In this document: one piece after another, positions 8,725 through 16,213 of the stretch
Layout of the letters: every line of letters begins with the position of its first letter
Numbering within the stretch: the first letter of the stretch is position 1
Assembly: GCF_036246005.1 (NCBI RefSeq)
Contig: NZ_CP109171.1
Coordinates: forward strand, 8,110,001-8,174,000
Direction: 5' to 3'
DNA from: Streptomyces sp. NBC_01723
GTDB taxonomy: Bacteria; Actinomycetota; Actinomycetes; Streptomycetales; Streptomycetaceae
DNA: 64,000 bases
Translations under genes and position numbers: made by a program
The notes under the pieces: generated by a model
Databases searched by the model: none
What the model saw: the letters and a program-made list of their open reading frames with translations, nothing else
Told to the model about the DNA's origin: nothing

Positions 8725-8785
8725 AACGTAGCAGCTCACCGACGAGCATGGCACTGAGTGCAGCCGGCAGAGGGAACTGAGTGCG
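8725..8785 (-). promoter_or_regulatory. TetR promoter region with two operator-like sequences
   Basis: TACGTT (8730-8725) is the likely -10 of the TetR gene. TGGCACTGAGTGCAG (8749-8763) sits where its -35 should be, and a further ACTGAGTGC copy is at 8775-8783. Both share the core CACTnAGTG or its half with the palindrome before the DUF35 gene, supporting autorepression. The ATP-grasp gene at 8846 starts divergently from the same region and may share the control. Confidence 0.5.
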
Positions 8786-8845
8786 CTCGTCGCCGGGCGC
8801 TCCCGGTCGCATACGATCACTTCCGATCAGCAACGAGGAGTCCGC

Positions 8846-9706
8846 ATGCCGTCCGCCCGCCCCCGCCTCCTGTACGTCACCGACCTGGCCTACGAGGCAC
8901 GCGGACGGCGCTACTGCGACGAGGACATCTTCCTGACCTCCCGGCTGCGCGAGGAGTTCGACCTGGCCCTGTGCCATCCGCGGGACGCCGCCGCGCTGCT
9001 GGACGCCTTCGACGCCGTCGTCGTCCGCAACAGCGGCCCGGTGCTGGGCCACAAGGCCGCGTACGACGCCTTCCGCGAGCGGGCGGCCGAGCGCGGAACC
9101 CTCGTCTACAACCAGCTCACCGGCCGGGCCGACATGGCCGGCAAGCAGTACCTGCTCGACCTGACCGCCGCCGGGTTCCCGGTCATCCCCACCGCCGACC
9201 GGGCCGAGGACCTGCACCTGCTGCCCGCTGCCGACGAGTACGTCGTCAAGCCCAGGCTCGGGGCGGACTCGGCGGGCCTCGGGATCGTGCCCGCGAGCCG
9301 GGTGCGCGAGGCGCTGGGCACCGGCGCCGGGGAGCTGCTCGTCCAGCCGCGCGTGGACTTCGCCTACGAGGTGTCCTTCTACTTCGTCGACCACGACTTC
9401 CAGTACGCCCTGTACGCACCGCGTCCCGAACGGCGCTGGCAACTGGAGCCGTACGACGCCACCGTGGCCGACCTCGACTTCGCACGGCGGTTCATCGAGT
9501 GGAACGGCGTCGACCACGGCGTCCAGCGCGTGGACGCCTGCCGGGCGCCCGGCGGTGAGCTGCTGCTGGTCGAACTGGAGGACCTCAACCCGTACCTGTC
9601 GCTCGACGCCCTGGACGAACCGGGCCGCGACGCGTTCGTCGGCGCCCTGCGCACCGCCCTGCGGCGGCTCCTGGCGACCCGGCCCGCCGAGGCCGACAGG
9701 ACCTAG
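8846..9706 (+). CDS. Lone ATP-grasp domain protein
   Basis: 286-aa cytoplasmic protein with an ATP-grasp fold. The N-terminal Rossmann-like part reads LLYVTDLAYEARGRRYCDEDIF. A central nucleotide-binding segment has DEYVVKPRLGADSAGLGIV with the ATP-binding lysine. Near the C-terminus, LLVELEDLNPYLSLD supplies metal-binding acidic residues. Such enzymes join a carboxylate to an amine or thiol through an acyl phosphate (glutathione-synthetase-like or D-Ala-D-Ala-ligase-like). No peptide substrate or partner biosynthetic gene is next to it, so the product is unknown. The ATG at 8846 follows GAGGAG. A flavin reductase gene starts immediately after the stop, suggesting an operon. Confidence 0.75.
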   Translation: MPSARPRLLYVTDLAYEARGRRYCDEDIFLTSRLREEFDLALCHPRDAAALLDAFDAVVVRNSGPVLGHKAAYDAFRERAAERGTLVYNQLTGRADMAGKQYLLDLTAAGFPVIPTADRAEDLHLLPAADEYVVKPRLGADSAGLGIVPASRVREALGTGAGELLVQPRVDFAYEVSFYFVDHDFQYALYAPRPERRWQLEPYDATVADLDFARRFIEWNGVDHGVQRVDACRAPGGELLLVELEDLNPYLSLDALDEPGRDAFVGALRTALRRLLATRPAEADRT

Positions 9707-9707
9707 C

Positions 9708-10205
9708 ATGGCGGTCATGGCCGCCATGGACGTCTTCCTGCACCGGCTCGACCCCGACATGTGCGTGGTGACGGCCGCGGCGGGCGGGGAGCGGGCGGGG
9801 TGCCTGGTCGGGTTCTCCTCGCAGTGCTCCATCGACCCCGTCCGGTACGTCGTGTGGCTCTCCGAGGTCAACCGGACCTACCGGGTGGCGTCGTCCGCCG
9901 ACGTCCTGGCCGTGCATCTCCTCGCCCGCGACCAGCGCGGAACCGCCGAGCTGTTCGGCGGGCGGACCGGCGACGACGTCGACAAGTTCCAGGGGGTCCG
10001 CCGGCGCGAGGGGTACGGCGGGGCCGTCGTGCTGGAGGACGCCGAGGCGTGGTTCGTCGGGCGGGTGGTGGCGCGGGCACCCGGGGGCGACCACGTGGGT
10101 TTCGTCCTCGAACCGGTCGAGTGGGGCGGGCGCGAGACGTCCGCCGGACCGCTGCTGCGCCTCGACGACGCCCGCGCCATCCGCCCCGGCCACCCGGTGG
10201 ACTGA
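9708..10205 (+). CDS. Flavin reductase-like / FMN-binding split-barrel protein
   Basis: About 165 aa, of the flavin reductase-like split-barrel family (CVVTAAAGGERAGCLVGFSSQCSIDPVRYVVWLSEVN ... AVHLLARDQRGTAELFGGRTGDDVDKF, residues described in two blocks). Members bind FMN and either reduce it with NAD(P)H or supply it to monooxygenases. The start codon ATG 9708 comes two bases after the upstream stop; in-frame ATGs at 9717 and 9726 are alternatives. TAGCAT (9704-9709) ends seven bases before the 9717 ATG, so that start could be leaderless. No monooxygenase is near. Confidence 0.72.
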   Translation: MAVMAAMDVFLHRLDPDMCVVTAAAGGERAGCLVGFSSQCSIDPVRYVVWLSEVNRTYRVASSADVLAVHLLARDQRGTAELFGGRTGDDVDKFQGVRRREGYGGAVVLEDAEAWFVGRVVARAPGGDHVGFVLEPVEWGGRETSAGPLLRLDDARAIRPGHPVD

Positions 10206-10218
10206 CCCGGGCGCGGGG

Positions 10219-10596
10219 TCAGCGTCCGGCGGAGCCCCGTTCGACCAGGGCCTCGGTGACGGCCCGCACGCTGCGCGCGATGTGCTGCAACTGGAGCACC
10301 TCCGCCGCGTACAGCTTGATGGTGTGCTCGATGACCCCCTCGTGCAGACCGAGCCGCGGCAGGTCCGCCCGCGCGGTCTGCAGCGCGGTGCGCGCCACCC
10401 GGATCTCGTGCTGCACCTGGATCTGCGCGTGGCGGGCGAGCAGCACGGGGTGCCGGATCAGCGCCGGATAACCGGCGTACCGGGCCGGCACCAGTTCGCG
10501 CAGCCACTTGGCCGCCGAGCGTTCCCAGTCGTAGCTGCCGGGGGCCTTGACCTGGCAGGGCCAGTCCGGGCTGATGCGCGTGGTCGTCAGGGGCAT
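10219..10596 (-). CDS. Hypothetical protein (125 aa)
   Basis: Not recognised. The protein is soluble, with an N-terminal DWPCQVKAPGSYDWERSAAKWLRELVPARY part and a long amphipathic helical C-terminal half (LLARHAQIQVQHEIRVARTAL ... EVLQLQHIARSVRAVTEALVERG). That half looks able to dimerise or coil. Two ATGs are available; the one at 10596 has GGAAG eight bases upstream and is preferred over 10602. A well-formed AT-rich promoter is present at 10809-10837, giving a leader of about 200 bases. Confidence 0.65.
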   Translation of the reverse strand: MPLTTTRISPDWPCQVKAPGSYDWERSAAKWLRELVPARYAGYPALIRHPVLLARHAQIQVQHEIRVARTALQTARADLPRLGLHEGVIEHTIKLYAAEVLQLQHIARSVRAVTEALVERGSAGR

Positions 10597-10808
10597 GATC
10601 ATCGCTTCCGGGTGTGCGGCGTCGACGGGGTGGGCGACGGGTGGGGGCGGTCCCGGTCCAGGGGACGACCGGGACCGCCGCGGGCGCTCGCGCAGGCGAT
10701 GCCCGACCGGAACATCCCGGTGCGCCGGAGCGGGTAGGAATCGGCGTCCGGAGATGTTCGCGGCAGGTGTGGACGCGGTCCGGGACGGCCGGGTCGCGAT
10801 CCGTGAGC

Positions 10809-10856
10809 AGTATTTATATATGCCATCCGCTTTGCAAGACGTATGAAAACATTCAT
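10809..10856 (-). promoter_or_regulatory. AT-rich promoter with inverted repeat
   Basis: In the 345-base gap between the hypothetical gene and the RpiR gene, minus-strand -35 TTGCAA (10837-10832) and -10 AATACT (10814-10809) are 17 bases apart in strikingly AT-rich DNA. Immediately upstream of the -35 is the inverted repeat ATGAAaacaTTCAT (10843-10856), a possible regulator site. The adjacent RpiR protein is the nearest candidate. The rest of the gap shows no gene. Confidence 0.45.
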
Positions 10857-10941
10857 GCCTGCTTTGCCGTGGATGGCCCCCGTATGCGCCGACCAATCTC
10901 CACGCCGCCCCCTCGTCGAGGAGACGACCCGTCCCCGCGGC

Positions 10942-11859
10942 TCAGTCCCGCAGGAAGAAGTGGTGCTGGTCGGCGACCTGCTCGTACTCCTCCAGCCGCG
11001 CCTGCGTCCGTTCCGGATCGGCGTCGGTCATGGCCTGGAGCAGCGCCGCGCACATCACGCCCGGCGCCGCGTACGAGTCGAAGACCAGCCGCGAACCGGT
11101 GCCGGTGGCGAAGGTGACGTCGGCCTCGTCCACCACCGGGCCGAGCGCCAGGTCGGTGATCAGCGCCACCTTGAGGCCGGCGCCGCGTGCCACGCGTACG
11201 GCGCCCAGGGTCTCGTGGGCGTGCCGGGGCATGGAGAACGCCAGCACCCAGGTGCCGCCCGCCTCCCGGGACTGGAGCAGGGCGTCGTAGGCGACGGTGC
11301 CGCCCCGGGTCACCAGGCGTACGTCGGGATGGACCCGGCGGGCCGCGTAGGCGAAGTACTCGGCGAGCGAGACGGAGATGCGCAGCCCGAGGACGGTCAG
11401 CGGCGCGGAGGCGGCCAGCTTGCGGCCGACGTCGATCACCCGGTCCGCGTCGGCGAAGTCGCGCCGCAGGTTCTCCAGGTTCTCGATCTCGGCGTCCACG
11501 GCCGCCTGGAGTTCGTTGCCCCGGTTCTCCTCGGCCGCCACCGTGCCCCGGCTGCCCAGCGCGATCGACTGGAGCCGCTCGCGCAGCGCCGGGTATCCGC
11601 TGAAGCCGACCGCCGACGCGAACCGCGTCACCGAGGGCTGGCTCACCCCGACCCGGTCGGCGAGGTCGGTGATCGACAGGAACGCCGCCTCGTGCAGGTG
11701 CTCGATCAGGTACTGGGCGATGCGCCGCTGTCCCGGGGAGAGGCGGGGCCGGTCGAACAGCGTCCGGAGCCGGGAGGTGGGGGAGGCCGCCGCCTCCGGG
11801 GCCGCCCGTCCCGAGGTGATCGCCGATGCCTGTGCGCGTGCCTGCTGCGGCGATGGCAC
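10942..11859 (-). CDS. RpiR/MurR-family transcriptional regulator
   Basis: 305-aa regulator. The N-terminal helix-turn-helix (SITDLADRVGVSQPSVTRFASAVGFSGYPALRERL) is followed by a SIS sugar-isomerase-like domain (LTVLGLRISVSLAEYFAYAARR ... TWVLAFSMPRHAHETLGAV) that normally binds a phosphorylated sugar or amino sugar. GTG at 11859 has AAAGGAGG seven bases upstream and is chosen; an in-frame ATG at 11895 has no such site. A gene it controls is not obvious; the inverted repeat at 10843-10856 may be one of its sites. Confidence 0.87.
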   Translation of the reverse strand: MPSPQQARAQASAITSGRAAPEAAASPTSRLRTLFDRPRLSPGQRRIAQYLIEHLHEAAFLSITDLADRVGVSQPSVTRFASAVGFSGYPALRERLQSIALGSRGTVAAEENRGNELQAAVDAEIENLENLRRDFADADRVIDVGRKLAASAPLTVLGLRISVSLAEYFAYAARRVHPDVRLVTRGGTVAYDALLQSREAGGTWVLAFSMPRHAHETLGAVRVARGAGLKVALITDLALGPVVDEADVTFATGTGSRLVFDSYAAPGVMCAALLQAMTDADPERTQARLEEYEQVADQHHFFLRD

Positions 11860-12053
11860 GGGTGCGCCTCCTTTGTCTCCCACGAAGGTCAACATAGCTC
11901 ACCCCCCGTGGTGGGCACGGCGGTCCGACGAGCTCACCACGGAGGGGGGATAGCGGCGCGCCGTCCGGGAACCCGCCGCGACGGAAGGTCCCGCCGGCCC
12001 GTGCGGCCCGCGGACACGGAACAGCACGCGGACACGGACGAGGAGCCCCGGTC

Positions 12054-12215
12054 ATGACCGTCCCGGAAGAGAACCGGCCGAAGACCGACACCACCGAAGC
12101 CGCCCCGGACCGGCGCGAGGACGAGCCGACGCGCCCGCCGGGCGGCACCGGCCGGACCTTGCGCGAGGCCCTGGAGGAGGCGCACGTCCGCCCGGACGAC
12201 TACGCCGAGGAGTGA
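12054..12215 (+). CDS. Small hypothetical protein (53 aa)
   Basis: Short, very hydrophilic and acidic protein (MTVPEENRPKTDTTEAAPDR...) ending DDYAEE; probably disordered. The ATG has a GAGGAG site upstream. It is too small and plain for functional assignment and could be over-called, but the ribosome site and the position between two divergent or convergent neighbours support it. Confidence 0.5.
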   Translation: MTVPEENRPKTDTTEAAPDRREDEPTRPPGGTGRTLREALEEAHVRPDDYAEE

Positions 12216-12234
12216 CCCGCCCGCCCAACAGGCC

Positions 12235-12882
12235 TTAGCCGCCCATCACCTCCGCCGGTACCACCAGGTCCGCCCGGTGCCCGCTCGCGGCGACCAGGTC
12301 CGCGTTGGCCTGGTCGGTGCCGAGGGCCCAGGCGCGCGCCTGTTCGGGGGTCTTGCCGAACCGCTCGTGCCGGGCGACCAGCCGGCGGATCCGCTCCGCC
12401 TCGGTGAGCCCGCAGAACCACACCTCGTCGAGCCGGGACCGCACCCGCCGCCACGCGCCGGTCTCGAGGAGCAGGTAGTTGCCCTCCGTCACGACCAGCC
12501 GCGCCGACGGCGGCACGGGCACGGCCCCGGCGACGGGCTGCTCCAGCACCCGCTCGAAGCCGGGCGCGTACACGATGCCGTCGCCGTCCTCCTCGCGCAG
12601 CCGGCCAAGGAGCGCCGCGTACCCGGCCGCGTCGAAGGTGTCCGGCGCGCCCTTGCGGTCCCGGCGGCCCAGCCGGTCCAGTTCGGCGTCCGCGAGGTGG
12701 AAACCGTCCATGGGGACGTGCGCCGCCCAGGGCTCTCCCGCGCCGTTCAGCTCCCGCACCAGACGCTCGGCGAGCGTCGACTTCCCGGCGCCGGGGGAGC
12801 CCGCGATGCCCAGGACCGCGCGCCGTCCGCCGGACGGGAGGGCGCGGGCACGGGCGAGGAGGTCGTCGAAGGTCAGCGGCAC
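12235..12882 (-). CDS. P-loop nucleoside/sugar kinase family protein (uridine kinase-like)
   Basis: 215-aa phosphotransferase. The Walker A motif GIAGSPGAGKSTLAERL lies at about residues 25-40; then come HVPMDGFHLADAELDRLG (substrate-binding region), VVTEGNYLLLETGAWRRV (Walker B-like) and a lid region with arginines (RIRRLVARHERFGK). This is the phosphoribulokinase/uridine kinase/pantothenate kinase-like group, whose substrate varies. The GTG at 12882 gives the usual VPLTFDDLLARA start, but no clear ribosome site is seen. It is divergent from the phosphoglucomutase/GH65 pair, so a sugar substrate is possible but not shown. Confidence 0.8.
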   Translation of the reverse strand: MPLTFDDLLARARALPSGGRRAVLGIAGSPGAGKSTLAERLVRELNGAGEPWAAHVPMDGFHLADAELDRLGRRDRKGAPDTFDAAGYAALLGRLREEDGDGIVYAPGFERVLEQPVAGAVPVPPSARLVVTEGNYLLLETGAWRRVRSRLDEVWFCGLTEAERIRRLVARHERFGKTPEQARAWALGTDQANADLVAASGHRADLVVPAEVMGG

Positions 12883-12936
12883 ACCGCACAGTGTGTCACC
12901 CGATGGGACGGGCCCCGGCGGGGAACTGTGGGGTGT

Positions 12937-13677
12937 ATGAGTACGCAGCTGGGACTTCCCGAGGACATCCAGGCCTGTCTCTTCGACCTCGACGGGGTCG
13001 TCACCAGGACGGCGGTGGTGCACGCCGCCGCCTGGAAGGAGACGTTCGACGCCTTCCTGCGCGAGCGCGACGGCGCGGACTTCCGCCCCTTCTCCGACTC
13101 CGACTACGACGAGTACGTCGACGGCCGCCCCCGCGCCGACGGCGTCCGCTCCTTCCTCGCCTCCCGGGGCGTCGATCTGCCAGAGGGCGGACCCGACGAC
13201 CCACCGGACGCGCCCACCGTCAACGGCGTCGGCAACCGCAAGAACGAACTGCTGCTGGCGAAGATCCGCAACGACGGCGTGGAGCCGTACGAGGGCACCC
13301 TGCGCTACATCGACGCGGTCCGCGCCGCCGGCCTCGCCACCGCGATCGTCTCCTCCAGCGCCAACACCCGGGACGTGCTCCACTCCATCGACGCCGAGGG
13401 CCTGTTCGACGTGCGGATCGACGGCGTGGTCGCCCGGGAACGGAAGCTGCCGGGCAAGCCCCACCCCGACACCTTCCTCGCCGCCGCCCGCGACCTCGGC
13501 GTCGACCCGTCCCGCGCCGCCGTCTTCGAGGACGCGCTGGCCGGCATGGACGCGGGCCGCTCCGGACACTTCGGCTTCGTCGTCGGCGTCGACCGCGTCG
13601 GCCAGACCGACGCCCTCTACGCCCACGGCGCCGACCGCGTCGTCAAGGACCTCGCCGAGCTGGGAGGCCGCGCGTGA
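12937..13677 (+). CDS. HAD-superfamily beta-phosphoglucomutase
   Basis: 246-aa cytoplasmic enzyme expected to convert beta-glucose 1-phosphate to glucose 6-phosphate. HAD motif I is CLFDLDGVVTRTA (nucleophile and acid aspartates), motif II IVSSSAN, the motif III lysine is in KLPGKPHPDTF, and motif IV is VFEDALAGMDAG. The cap contains the insert seen in the actinobacterial subgroup (DYDEYVDGRPRADGVRSFL, NGVGNRKNELL). Its stop overlaps the GTG of the GH65 gene, so the two are translationally coupled. A phosphorylase that releases beta-glucose 1-phosphate followed by this mutase is a known disaccharide-use route. The Shine-Dalgarno site is weak. Confidence 0.87.
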   Translation: MSTQLGLPEDIQACLFDLDGVVTRTAVVHAAAWKETFDAFLRERDGADFRPFSDSDYDEYVDGRPRADGVRSFLASRGVDLPEGGPDDPPDAPTVNGVGNRKNELLLAKIRNDGVEPYEGTLRYIDAVRAAGLATAIVSSSANTRDVLHSIDAEGLFDVRIDGVVARERKLPGKPHPDTFLAAARDLGVDPSRAAVFEDALAGMDAGRSGHFGFVVGVDRVGQTDALYAHGADRVVKDLAELGGRA

Positions 13678-16028
13678 TCACCAACCGGACGTACAGCGTG
13701 GAACCGTGGCGCGTGCGCGAGACCTCCCTCAACCTCGACCTCCTGGCCCAGAGCGAGTCCGTCTTCGCCCTGTCCAACGGACACGTCGGCTGGCGCGGCA
13801 ACCTCGACGAGGGCGAACCCAACGGCCTGCCCGGCAGCTACCTCAACGGCGTGTACGAACTGCACCCGCTGCCGTACGCCGAAGCGGGCTACGGCTACCC
13901 CGAGGCCGGCCAGACCGTCATCAACGTCACCAACGGCAAACTGCTGCGGCTCCTCGTCGACGACGAACCCTTCGACCTGCGCTACGGACGGCTCCGCAAG
14001 CACGAACGCACCCTGGACCTCAGGCGCGGCGTCCTGGAGCGGACCTGCGAGTGGACCTCCCCGGCCGGTACGACCATCCGAGTGCGCTCCACCCGGCTGG
14101 TCTCCCTCACCCAGCGCGCCATCGCCGCCGTGGAGTACGAGGTCGAGCCCCTCGACAGCCGGACCCGGGTGGTCATCCAGTCCGAACTCGTCACCAACGA
14201 GAGCCTGCCCAACCCCGACGGCGACCCCAGGGCGGCCAAGGCGCTCCAGTCCCCGCTGGAGCCGGAGGAGCACCTGGCCCTGGGCACGCGGTTGCGTCTG
14301 GTCCACCGCACCCGGGAGAGCGGGCTCAGGGTCGCCGTGGCCGCCGACCACGTGGTGGACGCCCCCGGGGAGATCAACACCGGGGTGGAGAGCAACGACG
14401 ACGTGGCCCGGCTGACCATCACCTCCGTCCTGGAGCCGGGACAGCGGCTGCGGGTGCAGAAGACGGTCGCCCACGGCTGGTCGGGCGCCCGCTCCCGGCC
14501 CGCGATGAGCGACCAGGTCGAGGCGGCGCTGGCCGCCGCCGCGCACGGCGGCTGGGACGGCCTGGTCGCCGAACAGCGCGCCTACCTGGACGACTTCTGG
14601 GCCACCGCGGACGTCGAGGTGCACGGCGACGAGGAGATCCAGCAGGCGGTGCGGTTCGCCCTGTTCCACGTCCTCCAGGCCGGGGCCCGCGCCGAACAGC
14701 GGGCGATTCCGGCCAAGGGACTCACCGGTTCCGGATATGACGGGCACGCGTTCTGGGACACCGAGATGTTCGTGCTGCCCGTGCTCACCTACACCGCCCC
14801 CAAGGCCGTCGCCGAGGCACTGCGCTGGCGCCAGGACACCTTGCCCGCCGCCCGGGACCGCGCCACCCAACTCGGACTGCGCGGCGCCGCCTTCCCGTGG
14901 CGCACGATCGACGGGTCGGAGGGCTCCGCGTACTGGCCGGCCGGCACCGCCGCGTTCCACGTGGCCGCCGACATCGCGCACGCCGCGGTGCGCTACACGG
15001 CGGCGACCGGCGACACGGATTTCGAACGCGACACCGCCCTGGAACTCCTGGTGGAGACGGCACGCCTGTGGCGCTCCCTGGGCCACCACGACCACCACGG
15101 CGTCTTCCACATCGACGGCGTCACCGGCCCGGACGAGTACAGCGCCATCGCCGACGACAACACCTACACCAACCTCATGGCCCGCTCGAACCTCCTCGCC
15201 GCGGCCGACGCCTGCGAACGCCACCCGGACGAGGCGACCCACCTCGGCGTCGACGACGAGGAGAGCGCCGCCTGGCGGGACGCCGCCGAGTCCGTGCACA
15301 TCTCCTACAACGAGGAGCTCGGCGTCCACGAGCAGCACGCGGGCTTCACCCGGCACCAGCGCTGGGACTTCGCCGCCACCGAGGCGGACCAGTACCCGCT
15401 GATGCTGCACTTCCCCTACTTCGACCTGTACCGCAAGCAGGTGATCAAACAGTCCGACCTGGTGCTGGCGATGTACACCTGCGGCAGTTGGTTCGACGCC
15501 CACTGCGACGAGGACCAGATCGCCGCGAACTTCGCCTACTACGAGTCGCTGACCGTGCGGGACTCCTCGCTGTCCGCGTGCTGCCAGGCCGTCGTCGCCG
15601 CCCAGACCGGGCATCTGCGCCTGGCCTACGACTACGCCGCCGAGGCCGCCCTGATGGACCTGGCGGACCTGGAGCACAACACCCGCGACGGACTCCACAT
15701 CGCCTCGCTGGCCGGTACGTGGATGGCCCTGGTCGCCGGGTTCGGCGGCACCCGCAGGGACGGCGACAGCCTCCGGTTCACACCGCGCCTGCCCGAGAAG
15801 TTCAGCCGCCTCGCCTTCCGGCTCCAGTTCCGCGGCCGGTGCCTGAGCGTGGAGATCGACTCCGACCGGGCCACGTACAGGCTGCTGACCGGCGATCCCC
15901 TGACCATCCGTCACCACGGGACGGAGGTCCACGTGAACGGGGACGGTCCCGTCACCCTCCCCGTCCCGGCGCCGAAGCGGCGCCCGACACCCGAACAGCC
16001 CCTGCACCGGCGCCCCAACGACCTCTGA
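13674..16028 (+). CDS. Glycoside hydrolase family 65 protein (disaccharide phosphorylase-like)
   Basis: 784-aa cytoplasmic enzyme of the GH65 maltose/trehalose/kojibiose phosphorylase group. The family splits an alpha-glucosidic disaccharide with phosphate, giving beta-glucose 1-phosphate, or in some members hydrolyses it. The N-terminal beta-sandwich (WRVRETSLNLDLLAQSESVF) is followed by the (alpha/alpha)6 barrel with WDTEMFVLPVL and GVTGPDEYSA, whose Glu488 matches the family's general acid. The phosphate-site region NTRDGLHIASLAG is present. The GTG start overlaps the upstream stop by four bases and has GGGAGG. The neighbouring mutase favours phosphorylase activity, but the disaccharide is not determinable. 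Confidence 0.87.
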   Translation: MITNRTYSVEPWRVRETSLNLDLLAQSESVFALSNGHVGWRGNLDEGEPNGLPGSYLNGVYELHPLPYAEAGYGYPEAGQTVINVTNGKLLRLLVDDEPFDLRYGRLRKHERTLDLRRGVLERTCEWTSPAGTTIRVRSTRLVSLTQRAIAAVEYEVEPLDSRTRVVIQSELVTNESLPNPDGDPRAAKALQSPLEPEEHLALGTRLRLVHRTRESGLRVAVAADHVVDAPGEINTGVESNDDVARLTITSVLEPGQRLRVQKTVAHGWSGARSRPAMSDQVEAALAAAAHGGWDGLVAEQRAYLDDFWATADVEVHGDEEIQQAVRFALFHVLQAGARAEQRAIPAKGLTGSGYDGHAFWDTEMFVLPVLTYTAPKAVAEALRWRQDTLPAARDRATQLGLRGAAFPWRTIDGSEGSAYWPAGTAAFHVAADIAHAAVRYTAATGDTDFERDTALELLVETARLWRSLGHHDHHGVFHIDGVTGPDEYSAIADDNTYTNLMARSNLLAAADACERHPDEATHLGVDDEESAAWRDAAESVHISYNEELGVHEQHAGFTRHQRWDFAATEADQYPLMLHFPYFDLYRKQVIKQSDLVLAMYTCGSWFDAHCDEDQIAANFAYYESLTVRDSSLSACCQAVVAAQTGHLRLAYDYAAEAALMDLADLEHNTRDGLHIASLAGTWMALVAGFGGTRRDGDSLRFTPRLPEKFSRLAFRLQFRGRCLSVEIDSDRATYRLLTGDPLTIRHHGTEVHVNGDGPVTLPVPAPKRRPTPEQPLHRRPNDL

Positions 16029-16213
16029 CCGGACGGCGTCGAGCCCTCGGACACCGTGACGCACGACACGGCCCGACTGGCCGAGTTCCACCCTGCACTT
16101 CGCTGGACCGCAGGTTAGTTTGACCTTGATTTCCGGGTTTCCGGGCTCCCGCCACGGGCGGCAGGAGGTGAGGACCGAGCGACCCCGCGAGGTGCGGGGG
16201 TGAGGGGTGCACG

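Noticed and set aside
13617..16091. 824-codon open frame opposite the GH65 gene
   Set aside because: High-GC antisense shadow; Val/Gly/Arg/Gln-rich, no ribosome site or family, and a complete GH65 enzyme on the other strand.
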